From an uncultured Eubacteriales bacterium (GTDB taxonomy: Bacteria; Bacillota; Clostridia; Lachnospirales; Lachnospiraceae), in assembly GCA_900318615.1 (NCBI GenBank), contig ONLK01000005.1, positions 1 to 64,000 of the forward strand: a stretch of 64,000 nt of DNA. Reading direction: 5' to 3'. Shown here one piece after another: positions 36,181 to 44,214 of the stretch. Position 1 is the stretch's first letter. Each line of letters begins with the position of its first letter. The notes below the pieces were generated by a model that was not told where the DNA came from, made no database searches, and worked only from the letters and a program-made list of their open reading frames with translations. A program made the position numbers and the translations under genes.

Positions 36181-37212
36181 TCAGCCGACTGTCAGATCAT
36201 TCCATTTATCCGTGATTTCTTCACGGTTGGCGGCTGCATAGTCGAAATCATAATTGCCAAGGTCGATATCGCTCATGGGGCAAAGACCTTCCGGGGTAAC
36301 ATCCGTTCGTACCGGGCGGCGTGCGAATTCCTTATTCTGCTCTTCCTGGCATTCCTTGCTGGTTACGAAGTCGATGAACAGCTTTGCGTTTTCTTCATCA
36401 GGGCAATCCTTGATGAGAGCAACACCATCCGGAACTGCGGAATCTTTTTCAAGATATACAAATCCGATATCCGGGTTGTCTGCGTAAAGGACAGCACTCT
36501 TTTCAATGGTCACACCGATGGAATACTCGCCGGTGGCTACCAGTTTATGGCAGTTGCCTGAAGAATCCTGAATTTTTCCATCCAGGTTGTCGATGAATTT
36601 GCCGACCAGATCCCAGCCTTTATCGATGCTTTCCTGACTGAACAGCATGGTGCAAAGCTGTGTATAGGCGGAACCGGATTTTGCCGGAGAAGCATAGGCA
36701 ATCTTTCCTTTCAGAGCTTCATCCGTCAGGCCTTCCCAGGTGGTAGGAACGTCCGCTTCATCGATCAGCGTCTTGTTGTAGATGATAACCATCGGCAGCG
36801 GAGATTCTCCGATCCAGTATCCGTCCGGATCCTTCATGGAAGCGTCGATGACGTCATCGTTTGCGCATACATACGGTTCAAAATAATCCTTGTAGGCGGC
36901 CAGTGTATCGGCTCCGCCGCCCCACAGAACATCGCCCTGCGGGTTCTCGGCCTCGGCAACAATTCTCTGGCACAGCTCACCGGTGCCGGCAGCTACGGTT
37001 TCAACTTCAATGTTCGGATATTTCTCTTCGAACAGGGCAATCCCGGCCGCCAGGGGATCCGCGTCATGGGGTGAATAAACAACCAGACTGCCGGTATAAT
37101 CCTCCGGAGCCTTTTCCCCGGCACTCTCGGTAGTGCCTTCAGCGAAAGCAGCCATGGAGAAAATCATGGAAGCTGCAAGCGTCATGGTCATAATACTTCT
37201 AGCTTTTTTCAT
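36181..37212 (-). CDS. ABC importer substrate-binding protein, FbpA/AfuA type
   Basis: A 343-residue exported receptor of the ferric/AfuA family: SLVVYSPHDADPLAAGIALFE, GDVLWGGGADTLAAYKDYFEPY, PLPMVIIYNKTLIDE and YASPAKSGSAYTQLC. The signal peptide ends near AAFA (residue about 22) and has no lipobox cysteine, like LsrB in this window. Neither the tyrosine pair of FbpA nor a clear sugar-phosphate site can be confirmed by eye, so iron, phosphonate and sugar phosphate all remain possible. ATG 37212 is preceded by GGAGGG (37226-37221) 8 nt away; longer readings add a non-signal-like extension. Confidence 0.87.
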   Translation of the reverse strand: MKKARSIMTMTLAASMIFSMAAFAEGTTESAGEKAPEDYTGSLVVYSPHDADPLAAGIALFEEKYPNIEVETVAAGTGELCQRIVAEAENPQGDVLWGGGADTLAAYKDYFEPYVCANDDVIDASMKDPDGYWIGESPLPMVIIYNKTLIDEADVPTTWEGLTDEALKGKIAYASPAKSGSAYTQLCTMLFSQESIDKGWDLVGKFIDNLDGKIQDSSGNCHKLVATGEYSIGVTIEKSAVLYADNPDIGFVYLEKDSAVPDGVALIKDCPDEENAKLFIDFVTSKECQEEQNKEFARRPVRTDVTPEGLCPMSDIDLGNYDFDYAAANREEITDKWNDLTVG

Positions 37213-37386
37213 AGAAAGAACCCTCCATGCAATAGAAAATTTGTGTTTATATTCATCTATAAACAAAACAAATATACCATTGAACGTAATACTTTTCAAT
37301 AATCCGGGCGAAATTTATGGAAAGTTAAGACAGGATGCACAAGTGCACGATTACCTTTGGAAAACAAAAAATAAATGATAAAATGA

Positions 37387-37650
37387 TTACAGTGTCAAAA
37401 GTCCACCACCACGCATGCCTGCATGCGGGTGGCGGTGGACTTATTGACACGCCCCACATGAGGCACGAAGTGGCGCGTAAGCGACACGAGAGTGCCGAAT
37501 GTGGCAGCGTGGCGAGAACTGCGAAGCAGCGAAGCCACGCGTAATCATGAATGTTCGGAGAATTGCGGGAGTTTCGAAGAAACGAAGCAATTCGTGGCAT
37601 TATTTACAGTGTCAAAAGTCCACCACCACGCATGCCTGCATGCGGGTGGC
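37387..37650 (+). repeat. Palindromic repeat mosaic with two 47-bp direct copies
   Basis: In the 473-bp gap 37213-37685 a 47-bp unit beginning TTACAGTGTCAAAAG and ending GCGGGTGGC occurs identically at 37387-37433 and 37604-37650. The first copy continues into an almost complete 60-bp hairpin bounded by GTGTCAA and TTGACAC, with GCATGC arms at the tip. Between the copies lie further stem-loops: GCGTGGC/GCCACGC and GAATTGC/GCAATTC. The module CCACGCGTAATCATGAATG near 37535 recurs with one mismatch near 42560. No transposase and no believable gene are present; it looks like a MITE- or REP-type element. Confidence 0.7.
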
Positions 37651-37685
37651 TTTGTCCGATGGAAAAACAGTACAGGAGATTTGGA

Positions 37686-38987
37686 ATGGGAAATATTATT
37701 GATTATATAGACTGGAGAGGCGACCTTCCCTTGTCCGTGGATCCTTTTAATGAGGTGGACAATCTGATCCTTTCCCAGCTGGCATACTTTGATTTTTCAG
37801 GGCTGGTGCCGGAACCGGGCCGGCAAGACTATGCCAGGGGATTTGAGATCATTGAGAAGGCGAACCGCCGAAGCAGAACGCTGACGGATCAGCTCAACGC
37901 GAAGGACGTGCCCGAGCGTTTCCGTCAGCTTCCGCTGCTGCTCTTGAAGGTGGCCGCTTCCGTGCGCTTTGGCAATATGCGCTACACAAATTATATGAAT
38001 ATTGTGGACTCATCGAAGGATGAGCAGCTGGCGGCCATCACCTATATCCTGGACGACGGCTCGTACTATGTTGCCTTCCGGGGAACCGACGATTCGCTGA
38101 TCGGCTGGAAGGAGGACTTTGATTTCAGCTATATGCATCAGACCGCCGGCCAGAGGGACGCGGTGTCTTACATGGACAGTACGCTGACGGGCGTGATCGC
38201 AGACATTCGTGTCGGCGGGCATTCCAAGGGAGGAAATTTTGCGGTTTATGCTGCTGCATTCTGCAATCCGGCAGTCAATGAGAGAATTTTAACCGTCTAC
38301 TCCAATGACGGTCCGGGATTTATCGAATCCCTGAAAGATTCCCCCGAGTTTGGAAAGATCATTCCCCGGATTAAAAAATTTACCCCGGCTTACTCCATCA
38401 TCGGCATTCTGATGTCGGGCGAGGTAAAGCCGAAGGTGATTCAGAGCACCGGGGACAAAGTCATGCAGCATGACGGATTTACCTGGCAGGTGCTCGGAAA
38501 AAGCTTCCTGGAGGCAGATCAGCGGGAGAAGGGGAGTATCTTCTTTGATCAGACCATACGAACCTGGGTGGCCGGAGAGAGTACCCAGAACCGGAAGTTT
38601 TTCATTGATACGCTGTTCGGACTCCTGGACAAGACCGGCGCCACCACGTTTTCCGAGGTGACGAAGAGCAAGACGCAGACGATGCTGAAAGTGCTTGCGG
38701 TGATGCGGGAAATGCCAAAGGAATCCCGGGATGCGTTTGCCCGGATCTGGCTGGACCTGGCGAAAAGCCGGGGCCTCGTGTGGATGAATGACTTTCAGAG
38801 CAGTACGGAGAATTTGCTGGATAAACTGAAAGAGAACATGAAAAAAGCCGATGAAGTCCCGGCAGAAAATGAAGATAAAGCGGCAGAAGGAAAAACTGCA
38901 GAAAACGGCAGGATCGAAGACGGGTACGAGCCCGGAAAACTCCCGGAGCATATCGGAACAAACGAAGCAGATTTGCAGGAAAAGTAG
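37686..38987 (+). CDS. DUF2974 alpha/beta-hydrolase-like protein
   Basis: A 433-residue protein of the DUF2974 (Mbeg1-like) family. The lipase-like core has FRGTDDSLIGWKEDF, the nucleophile elbow GGHSKGGNFAVYAA with Ser180, and YSNDGPGFIES after the next strand. The real hydrolytic substrate of this family is not established. The C-terminal 40 residues are Glu/Lys-rich low complexity. ATG 37686 has AGGAGA (37674-37679) 6 nt upstream; readings from further upstream would translate the palindromic repeats. It is monocistronic, with a repeat cluster and a strong terminator behind it. Confidence 0.82.
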   Translation: MGNIIDYIDWRGDLPLSVDPFNEVDNLILSQLAYFDFSGLVPEPGRQDYARGFEIIEKANRRSRTLTDQLNAKDVPERFRQLPLLLLKVAASVRFGNMRYTNYMNIVDSSKDEQLAAITYILDDGSYYVAFRGTDDSLIGWKEDFDFSYMHQTAGQRDAVSYMDSTLTGVIADIRVGGHSKGGNFAVYAAAFCNPAVNERILTVYSNDGPGFIESLKDSPEFGKIIPRIKKFTPAYSIIGILMSGEVKPKVIQSTGDKVMQHDGFTWQVLGKSFLEADQREKGSIFFDQTIRTWVAGESTQNRKFFIDTLFGLLDKTGATTFSEVTKSKTQTMLKVLAVMREMPKESRDAFARIWLDLAKSRGLVWMNDFQSSTENLLDKLKENMKKADEVPAENEDKAAEGKTAENGRIEDGYEPGKLPEHIGTNEADLQEK

Positions 38988-39055
38988 AGCGGCATAAAAG
39001 CAGAGCGGCATAAAAGCAGCAGATCCGCCGGAAAGGCAGAGCGGCATAAAAGCAG
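38986..39055 (+). repeat. Three copies of an 18-bp repeat behind the DUF2974 gene
   Basis: AGAGCGGCATAAAAGCAG occurs at 38986-39003, 39002-39019 and 39038-39055; the first copy overlaps the stop codon of the DUF2974 gene. Probably replication slippage. Confidence 0.7.
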
Positions 39056-39062
39056 ATTCAGA

Positions 39063-39091
39063 AAAAAATCGCCCCGGAGGGCGATTTTTTT
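39063..39091. terminator. Strong bidirectional terminator
   Basis: A-run plus ATCGCCC (39063-39074) pairs perfectly over 12 bp with GGGCGAT plus T-run (39079-39090), with CGGA as loop. It serves the DUF2974 gene and the convergent nrdJ. Confidence 0.9.
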
Positions 39092-39180
39092 CGAGATACA
39101 GAAACGGAAAGAAAGACCTTCAAACGGGTTTGTCTGTTCTGTCATCGAAAGCACAGACTTTATCAAAAGCACAGATTTTA

Positions 39181-41457
39181 TCAGAAGCATTTGCTCCATC
39201 CGCAGTTTTTGCAGATATTGCAGCCGCCTTCAAATACGAGCGGAGTACCGCATTCCGGACACAGAAGAGCACTCTTTTCGATTTTCGGGGCCGCCTTGGC
39301 CTCCGGAACCGGTTCTTCCGAAAAGGCGCCTGCGGCGGCGCCGTTCCTGCGGCCGGCAATGAGCTTTTGCATATGGTTGTACATGTCGAGCAGAGCGTTG
39401 CCGACAGCCATCGGACAGCAGCTTCCGCGGCTGGTATCCTTTTTCGTTGCATAGCGGACAGCGTAACTGGGGCAGGAGCCGGTGGAATTGAGCTGGTCGA
39501 CAATCGTGTAAATGTCGATGCCGCCGCGGGCAGCAATGGAGATCATGCGGGAAAGGCCGATCATGAAGTTGTTGCAGCCGCCGGTGCTTCCCTTGCTGAG
39601 GAATACCTCCAGCAAAGAACCGGTATTTGGATCAAAGAGCGCCATACAGTGCAGGGAACCGCAGCCGGTCATCAGTTTGCGCTTCATGCCGACAACATTG
39701 TCGGTTACCTGAATGATGTCGCCTCTTTTCAGCCCGGCGTCCACAGAAGCACTCTTCGGCTTTTCCGGAGTCAGGATGCCCAGACGCTTACAGCCATCGC
39801 GGAACAGGGTGATCCCCTTCAGACCCTTATCGTAAGCGTACATATACAGGTTCTCAACTTCCTGAACCGTGAACTCGTTCGGCACGTTGCAGGTGGAGCT
39901 GATGGAGGCATCGATATGTTTCTGCCATGCGGCCTGCATGTTGACACGCTGACGGTAATTCAATGTCATGGCGGTTACAAAGTAATCCGGAAGATCCGCT
40001 TCATCTGTAATGCCGGCTTTTTTCATGTACTGCTCAACGATTCTCGTAAAAACCTTGTAATATACATCACCGCCATGCAGAGAAACCGTACGCCGTTCGT
40101 AGGAGTTTGCGTAGATTGGTTCAATGCCTCCGGAGATACCGAGCATGGTGGAAAGTGTGCCGGTCGGTGTGATGGTCAGGATCTGAGAGTTGCGCAGGCC
40201 GTATTTCTTAACCAGGGCGGCTGTCTTTTCCGTTGTGTTGGACCTGAAGAATGCAGTGCTCATAATCTCATCGGTATGGCACATGGGGAAGGGACCGTCT
40301 TTCTTTGCCAGCAGGGCGGAAGATGCAATGGCGGTGTCCGCCATGAGAAAGCCGAGCTTATCGCACAGAGCAGCGGCTTCGTCACTTCCGTAGGCGATGC
40401 CAAGCTTAATCATCATGTCCCCCAGGCCCATGATGCCCAGACCAATCTGACGCCAGTCGCTGACACTCTGGCGCTGTTCTTCAAGCGGATGGAGCGCGAG
40501 CCCCTCCTCCAGCACTTCATTCAGAGCGCGCACACAGGCGGCGACGCACTCCTTGAAGCCTTCGTAATCAAAGGAAGCATGGCCGGTAAACGGATCCTGT
40601 ACGAATTCAGACAGGCTGATACTTCCGATAAGGCAGCTTCCGCCTGCCGGGAGCGGTTCCTCCGCGCACGGATTCACGCCGGCGTAGGAAAATTCCTTCG
40701 TATTGGCAAGAAGGTTTCCCTCCCGGATATGATCCCAGAACAAAGCTCCCGGTTCACCATAGTCCCAGTTGATTTCAGCCATTTCGTGGAACAGCTTTCT
40801 GGCGTCGACTTCCTTCTCAATTTTCTGACCGGTCGCCTCGCGGGTATAATGGAGCAGGAACGGTTTCTTTTCTTTCACGCATTTCATAAATTCGTCGCTG
40901 ATGCGGACGGAAATGTTAGCCTTGGTTACTTTGTTCAGATCGGATTTCAGGCGGATAAATTCTTCCACGTCCGGATGGGAGCAGTCGATCGAAATCATCA
41001 GGGCGCCGCGGCGTCCGTTCTGGCCGATCAGGTCCGTGACGAGAGAGTACAGATCCATGAAGGATACAGCACCGCTGGTCTCTTTGGCAGCGTTGTTGAT
41101 GGCGGCTCCGCGCGGAGACAGCCTTGAGATATCCACGCCGCAGCCGCCGCCGTAGCTGTACGTCCGGGCAAGTTTTTTCGCACAGTCGAATATGCTTTCA
41201 ATATTATCCTCCGGCGGAGCAACGACGTAACAGTTGCTCAGGGTAACCTTCTTGCCTTTTTTGTCAAGACCGCGGTTCGCCAGTATTCGTCCGCCGAACA
41301 GGAACTTTTTCTCACGGATAAACCGGGAAATTTCCTCGTTTCCGCCGCTGACGCGGGTCAGCCATTCCTCAAAGTTTTCATGGTCGTATTTGTACTTTTT
41401 ATTCCAGATATCGATACCCAGCTGGTTGTCCCGGCCGAGCCACTCCTCAACAGTCAT
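39181..41457 (-). CDS. nrdJ: Adenosylcobalamin-dependent ribonucleotide reductase (class II)
   Basis: A 758-residue class II RNR, which makes deoxyribonucleotides without oxygen using coenzyme B12. NPCAEEPLPAGGSC carries the Asn-Cys-Glu catalytic triad; TLSNCYVVAPP near residue 70 supplies a reducing cysteine; GLGIMGLGDMMIKLGI and TITPTGTLSTMLGISGGIEP are family signatures. The C-terminus is a four-cysteine zinc-ribbon-like tail (LCPECGTPL, CKNCGWSKC). ATG 41457 has GGGAGGG upstream. A possible NrdR box sits in its promoter. No class I or III RNR gene is adjacent. Confidence 0.94.
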   Translation of the reverse strand: MTVEEWLGRDNQLGIDIWNKKYKYDHENFEEWLTRVSGGNEEISRFIREKKFLFGGRILANRGLDKKGKKVTLSNCYVVAPPEDNIESIFDCAKKLARTYSYGGGCGVDISRLSPRGAAINNAAKETSGAVSFMDLYSLVTDLIGQNGRRGALMISIDCSHPDVEEFIRLKSDLNKVTKANISVRISDEFMKCVKEKKPFLLHYTREATGQKIEKEVDARKLFHEMAEINWDYGEPGALFWDHIREGNLLANTKEFSYAGVNPCAEEPLPAGGSCLIGSISLSEFVQDPFTGHASFDYEGFKECVAACVRALNEVLEEGLALHPLEEQRQSVSDWRQIGLGIMGLGDMMIKLGIAYGSDEAAALCDKLGFLMADTAIASSALLAKKDGPFPMCHTDEIMSTAFFRSNTTEKTAALVKKYGLRNSQILTITPTGTLSTMLGISGGIEPIYANSYERRTVSLHGGDVYYKVFTRIVEQYMKKAGITDEADLPDYFVTAMTLNYRQRVNMQAAWQKHIDASISSTCNVPNEFTVQEVENLYMYAYDKGLKGITLFRDGCKRLGILTPEKPKSASVDAGLKRGDIIQVTDNVVGMKRKLMTGCGSLHCMALFDPNTGSLLEVFLSKGSTGGCNNFMIGLSRMISIAARGGIDIYTIVDQLNSTGSCPSYAVRYATKKDTSRGSCCPMAVGNALLDMYNHMQKLIAGRRNGAAAGAFSEEPVPEAKAAPKIEKSALLCPECGTPLVFEGGCNICKNCGWSKCF

Positions 41458-41582
41458 GAATACCCTCCCTTTTCCCGTACACCCACTCCTTCCCCCTGTA
41501 CATTCCGGATCTATCATTTCCGGAGACAGGTGAACGCAGACTCCAGGGGAGCGGGCAGTTTTCATTTTCTGTGTGCTCTTAT

Positions 41583-41611
41583 ACCATACAACACGATATA
41601 GTATATGTCAA
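41583..41611 (-). promoter_or_regulatory. nrdJ promoter with possible NrdR box
   Basis: On the minus strand TTGACA (41611-41606) and TATGGT (41588-41583) are 17 bp apart. The spacer reads ACACGATATAGTATAT on the plus strand (41591-41606) and agrees with the NrdR-box consensus ACACTATATATAGTGT at about 12 of 16 positions. NrdR is the ATP/dATP-sensing repressor of RNR genes. Normally two boxes are found; only one is clear here. Confidence 0.45.
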
Positions 41612-41683
41612 CATACAAAAACACTAAATAAAGGATGACGGCTGGCTTACGGGAAGGAGCGAAAGAGGAGCCGGACAGCCGGC

Positions 41684-42514
41684 TCAGTCCGTAAGCAAAA
41701 TGTTTTCAATGGCCCATCCGCAGCCGTTATGATCGTTGTCCGGGAGTATGGCCCCGGCCATGCTTTTGACCTTGTCATTGGAATTACCCATGGCAAGTCC
41801 CAGACCGGCAGCCGTGATCATAGGAAGGTCATTGTCCGCATCACCGGCAGCGATGATATGCTCCATCGGAATGTTCAGCGCGGATGCCAGTTCCCGAAGC
41901 CCGCTGCCCTTGTCAATATGCAGCGGAGAAAACTCAATGGCGGAAATCTCCGATCGGGCTATCTGGGCCGGAAGACTGCCCAGCGCCGAGAGGGTTCGAT
42001 CCCTCTCCAGGGGGCTGGTGTGAAACAGATTGAATTTTTCCAGACGATCCTGCCGATCCCGAATCAGATCGAAGATATCCGGAACCTTTGTGGAACAGCG
42101 ATTAAACATATCAAAAAATTCCCCCATCTGATGGGTGAGCAGAGCTGGGACATGATCGCACTGAAAGAAGGACTGTCCTTCGCTCATGACATCCGGAACG
42201 ATATCCTTATCCTTAATGTAGCTGACGATTGTCTGCACGGTTTCAGGCGCCAGCGTATGTCGTCCCAGAACCTTCTTTTTTATATTATCCCAGATCAGGG
42301 AACCGCTTTCACAGATCATATAGCGTACTCCGGAAGCGGAAAGGTCATCCATATAGAAGGCAAGCTCGGAAACGGGGCGGCCGGTGCACAGGACAACCTG
42401 TTTTCCCCGGGCAAAGGCTTCCCGGATGGAAGCGAGCGCCTGCGGGGCGATTTTCTGTTCCGTGTTCAGCAATGTTCCGTCCATATCCAGAGCAATAAGG
42501 TCATAGCAGGACAT
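41684..42514 (-). CDS. Cof-type HAD hydrolase
   Basis: A 276-residue HAD-IIB (Cof) phosphatase. Motif I is LIALDMDGTLLNTEQ, motif II CTGRPVSEL, a lysine is in HIDKGSGLRELASAL, and motif IV is IAAGDADNDLPMITAAGLGLAMGN. A substrate cap of the Cof type lies between motifs II and III. Such enzymes dephosphorylate sugar phosphates or PLP; the substrate cannot be named. A 7-bp hairpin GAGCCGG/CCGGCTC (41668-41685) overlaps its stop and may act as terminator. The gene lies upstream of nrdJ on the same strand, but nrdJ has its own promoter. Confidence 0.9.
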   Translation of the reverse strand: MSCYDLIALDMDGTLLNTEQKIAPQALASIREAFARGKQVVLCTGRPVSELAFYMDDLSASGVRYMICESGSLIWDNIKKKVLGRHTLAPETVQTIVSYIKDKDIVPDVMSEGQSFFQCDHVPALLTHQMGEFFDMFNRCSTKVPDIFDLIRDRQDRLEKFNLFHTSPLERDRTLSALGSLPAQIARSEISAIEFSPLHIDKGSGLRELASALNIPMEHIIAAGDADNDLPMITAAGLGLAMGNSNDKVKSMAGAILPDNDHNGCGWAIENILLTD

Positions 42515-42549
42515 AAACTTCTCCCTTCCGCCGCCGTATCCTCAGCGGC

Positions 42550-42612
42550 ACAAACGAAACCACGCGTAATCATAAATGAGTGGCAAAAGGTACTTTTGAC
42601 ACTCATATCGTT
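42550..42612. repeat. Partial copy of the palindromic repeat module
   Basis: The 328-bp gap 42515-42842 has no gene. ACCACGCGTAATCATAAATG followed by AGTGGCAAAAGGTACTTTTGACACTC shares a core of about 20 bp with the mosaic near 37535, and AAAAGTACCTTTTGCCACT forms a hairpin with the flanking half. It appears to be a shortened member of the same dispersed family. Confidence 0.5.
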
Positions 42613-42746
42613 TTATTATACCGATACAGAAAATATTCGCAATATACATACGGGGAGGTTTTTCCGGCAGACCGGGACCGGAGCTTCTCAGCAGCTGCGA
42701 GGGGAAGCGCTGCGGCAAAGGAGAGGAGGCACTGCGGCAGAAGTTT

Positions 42747-42775
42747 TTGACAGAAATCAAGTTGCATGATATAAA
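42747..42775 (+). promoter_or_regulatory. Promoter of the metal exporter-like gene
   Basis: TTGACA (42747-42752) and TATAAA (42770-42775) are 17 bp apart. The leader of about 60 nt contains a small hairpin TGCCCG/CGGGCA (42805-42823). It is too short for a yybP-ykoY manganese riboswitch. Confidence 0.72.
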
Positions 42776-42842
42776 AAGGGGTGTCGAAAAAGGAAGGATG
42801 GGATTGCCCGCATCAAACGGGCAGAAAGGCTTTATTTAATTT

Positions 42843-43718
42843 ATGACAGAGATGTTGTTGGATGCACTTGCGGATGCTCTGAATGATACGGTGAAACTCA
42901 TACCGTTTCTATTTGTTACCTATGTGATTATGGAATGGCTCGAGCGCAGGACAGGAGATAAGTCGGTGCGGACGCTGTCGAAGGTCGGGCGGATGGGACC
43001 GGTGTTCGGCGGTATTGTCGGCGTGGTGCCGCAGTGCGGATTTTCGGCGGCGGCTGCCAGTCTTTATTCCGGCGGTCTGATTTCCATAGGAACGCTGCTG
43101 GCTGTTTTTTTGTCCACCTCGGATGAAATGCTGCCGATGCTGATATCCGAGCATGCGCCGCTTGGCACGATGTTTCGGATTGTTCTGATAAAGGCACTGA
43201 TCGGGGTGGTATCCGGTCTGATCTTTGATTTTCTGCTGCGTTTCACCCGCTATAAGCACAAGACAGAGAAACATATCCGTGACCTGTGCGAGGAAGTACA
43301 CGGCAATGAGGCGGAAGATCACGGGATCTGGTATGATGCTCTGATGCATACACTGCAGATTACGCTCTTTGTGTTCATTATTTCCCTGCTGCTCACGTTC
43401 CTTGTGGAAGGACCGGGCGCCGGAGCGATCGAAGGGTTTCTGAACCGGCAGCCGGTCGTCGGGGTTTTGCTGGCGGCTCTGATCGGGCTGATTCCGAACT
43501 GCGCCTCCTCCGTCGCCATCACGCAGCTTTATCTGGACGGACTGCTCGGAGCCGGAGATATGATGGCAGGGCTGCTGGTGAGCGCAGGCGTAGGTCTGCT
43601 GGTTTTGTATCGTACAAACCATCGGCATCTGAGGGAAAATATCCGGATCACCGGAGTGCTTTATTTCTTTGGAGCAGCCTGGGGACTTTTGATTGAGTTT
43701 GCCGGCATCCGCTTCTGA
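42843..43718 (+). CDS. Putative heavy-metal/manganese exporter (ArsP_2 family)
   Basis: A 291-residue integral membrane protein of the family called putative 10TM heavy-metal exporter or putative manganese transporter. It is an internal duplication: GVVPQCGFSAAAASLYSGGLI (about residue 60) and GLIPNCASSVAITQLYLDGLL (about residue 220) are matching half-repeats, each with a P-x-C motif that could bind a thiophilic metal. A His/Glu-rich cytoplasmic loop (HIRDLCEEVHGNEAEDHG) joins the halves. The ribosome site is weak (AGAAAGG 12 nt upstream). It is monocistronic with its own strong promoter. Transport activity is inferred from the family only. Confidence 0.8.
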   Translation: MTEMLLDALADALNDTVKLIPFLFVTYVIMEWLERRTGDKSVRTLSKVGRMGPVFGGIVGVVPQCGFSAAAASLYSGGLISIGTLLAVFLSTSDEMLPMLISEHAPLGTMFRIVLIKALIGVVSGLIFDFLLRFTRYKHKTEKHIRDLCEEVHGNEAEDHGIWYDALMHTLQITLFVFIISLLLTFLVEGPGAGAIEGFLNRQPVVGVLLAALIGLIPNCASSVAITQLYLDGLLGAGDMMAGLLVSAGVGLLVLYRTNHRHLRENIRITGVLYFFGAAWGLLIEFAGIRF

Positions 43719-43842
43719 GAAGATGGGATTCGTTTTTTGTTCGGCAAAAAGTTACAATTGTTTTTCAAATTTGAATTTCGCTTATTGTATAAACAGTTGC
43801 CTCATTCCATACAATGTGTATAAAGTTTGTAACTTTTATTTG

Positions 43843-43871
43843 TTGAATTTTTATTTTCCATTTGCTACAAT
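43843..43871 (+). promoter_or_regulatory. Promoter of the DUF6465 gene with an upstream inverted repeat
   Basis: TTGAAT (43843-43848) and TACAAT (43866-43871) are 17 bp apart in a very AT-rich spacer. Upstream, ATTGTAT and ATACAAT (about 43784-43814) form a perfect 7-bp inverted repeat separated by 18 bp, a possible operator. Confidence 0.6.
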
Positions 43872-43923
43872 TCAGACGAAATGAGTACTTATCAGGTTTT
43901 GCGTTGAAAAGGAGATAACTATT

Positions 43924-44130
43924 ATGGCATCTGTTAAGGAGAAAGTTGTTTTACAGGCAAACGGCAGCGAAGTTGATGTGGACGATGTAACGGAGAAGGC
44001 GAAGGAAGCATTCGAAAGCGAAGGACATAAGAAAGAGGAAATCAAAAAGGTTGTCGTATATCTGAAGTCCGAGGAAAATGCCGCTTACTATGTCATCAAT
44101 GATGAATTCACAGGAAGAATTGATCTGTGA
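43924..44130 (+). CDS. DUF6465 family small protein
   Basis: A 68-residue acidic protein of the type named DUF6465 in Lachnospiraceae: VVLQANGSEVDVDDVTEKAKEAF, then KVVVYLKSEENAAYYVIND and a short Gly-Arg-Ile end. The pattern suggests one helix packed on beta strands. Function unknown. AAAAGGAG lies 9 nt before the ATG. It has its own promoter and a strong terminator, which fits a highly expressed small protein. Confidence 0.8.
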   Translation: MASVKEKVVLQANGSEVDVDDVTEKAKEAFESEGHKKEEIKKVVVYLKSEENAAYYVINDEFTGRIDL

Positions 44131-44170
44131 AAACAGCGGGCGAAGACCGGACAGCACATCTTTATTTATT

Positions 44171-44210
44171 AAAAAACGCATCCGCAGGCAAAACTGCAGA
44201 TGCGTTTTTT
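44171..44210. terminator. Bidirectional terminator between the DUF6465 gene and carB
   Basis: Six A plus CGCATCCGCAG pairs with CTGCAGATGCG plus a T run around the loop GCAAAA, with one mismatch. It stops both convergent genes. Confidence 0.9.
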
Positions 44211-44214
44211 GTAC

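Noticed and set aside
37551..37685. Longer start of the DUF2974 protein
   Set aside because: The added residues come from the palindromic repeat mosaic; ATG 37686 has its own AGGAGA.
42776..42842. yybP-ykoY manganese riboswitch in front of the metal exporter-like gene
   Set aside because: The leader is only about 60 nt and shows just a 6-bp hairpin, without the conserved riboswitch loops.
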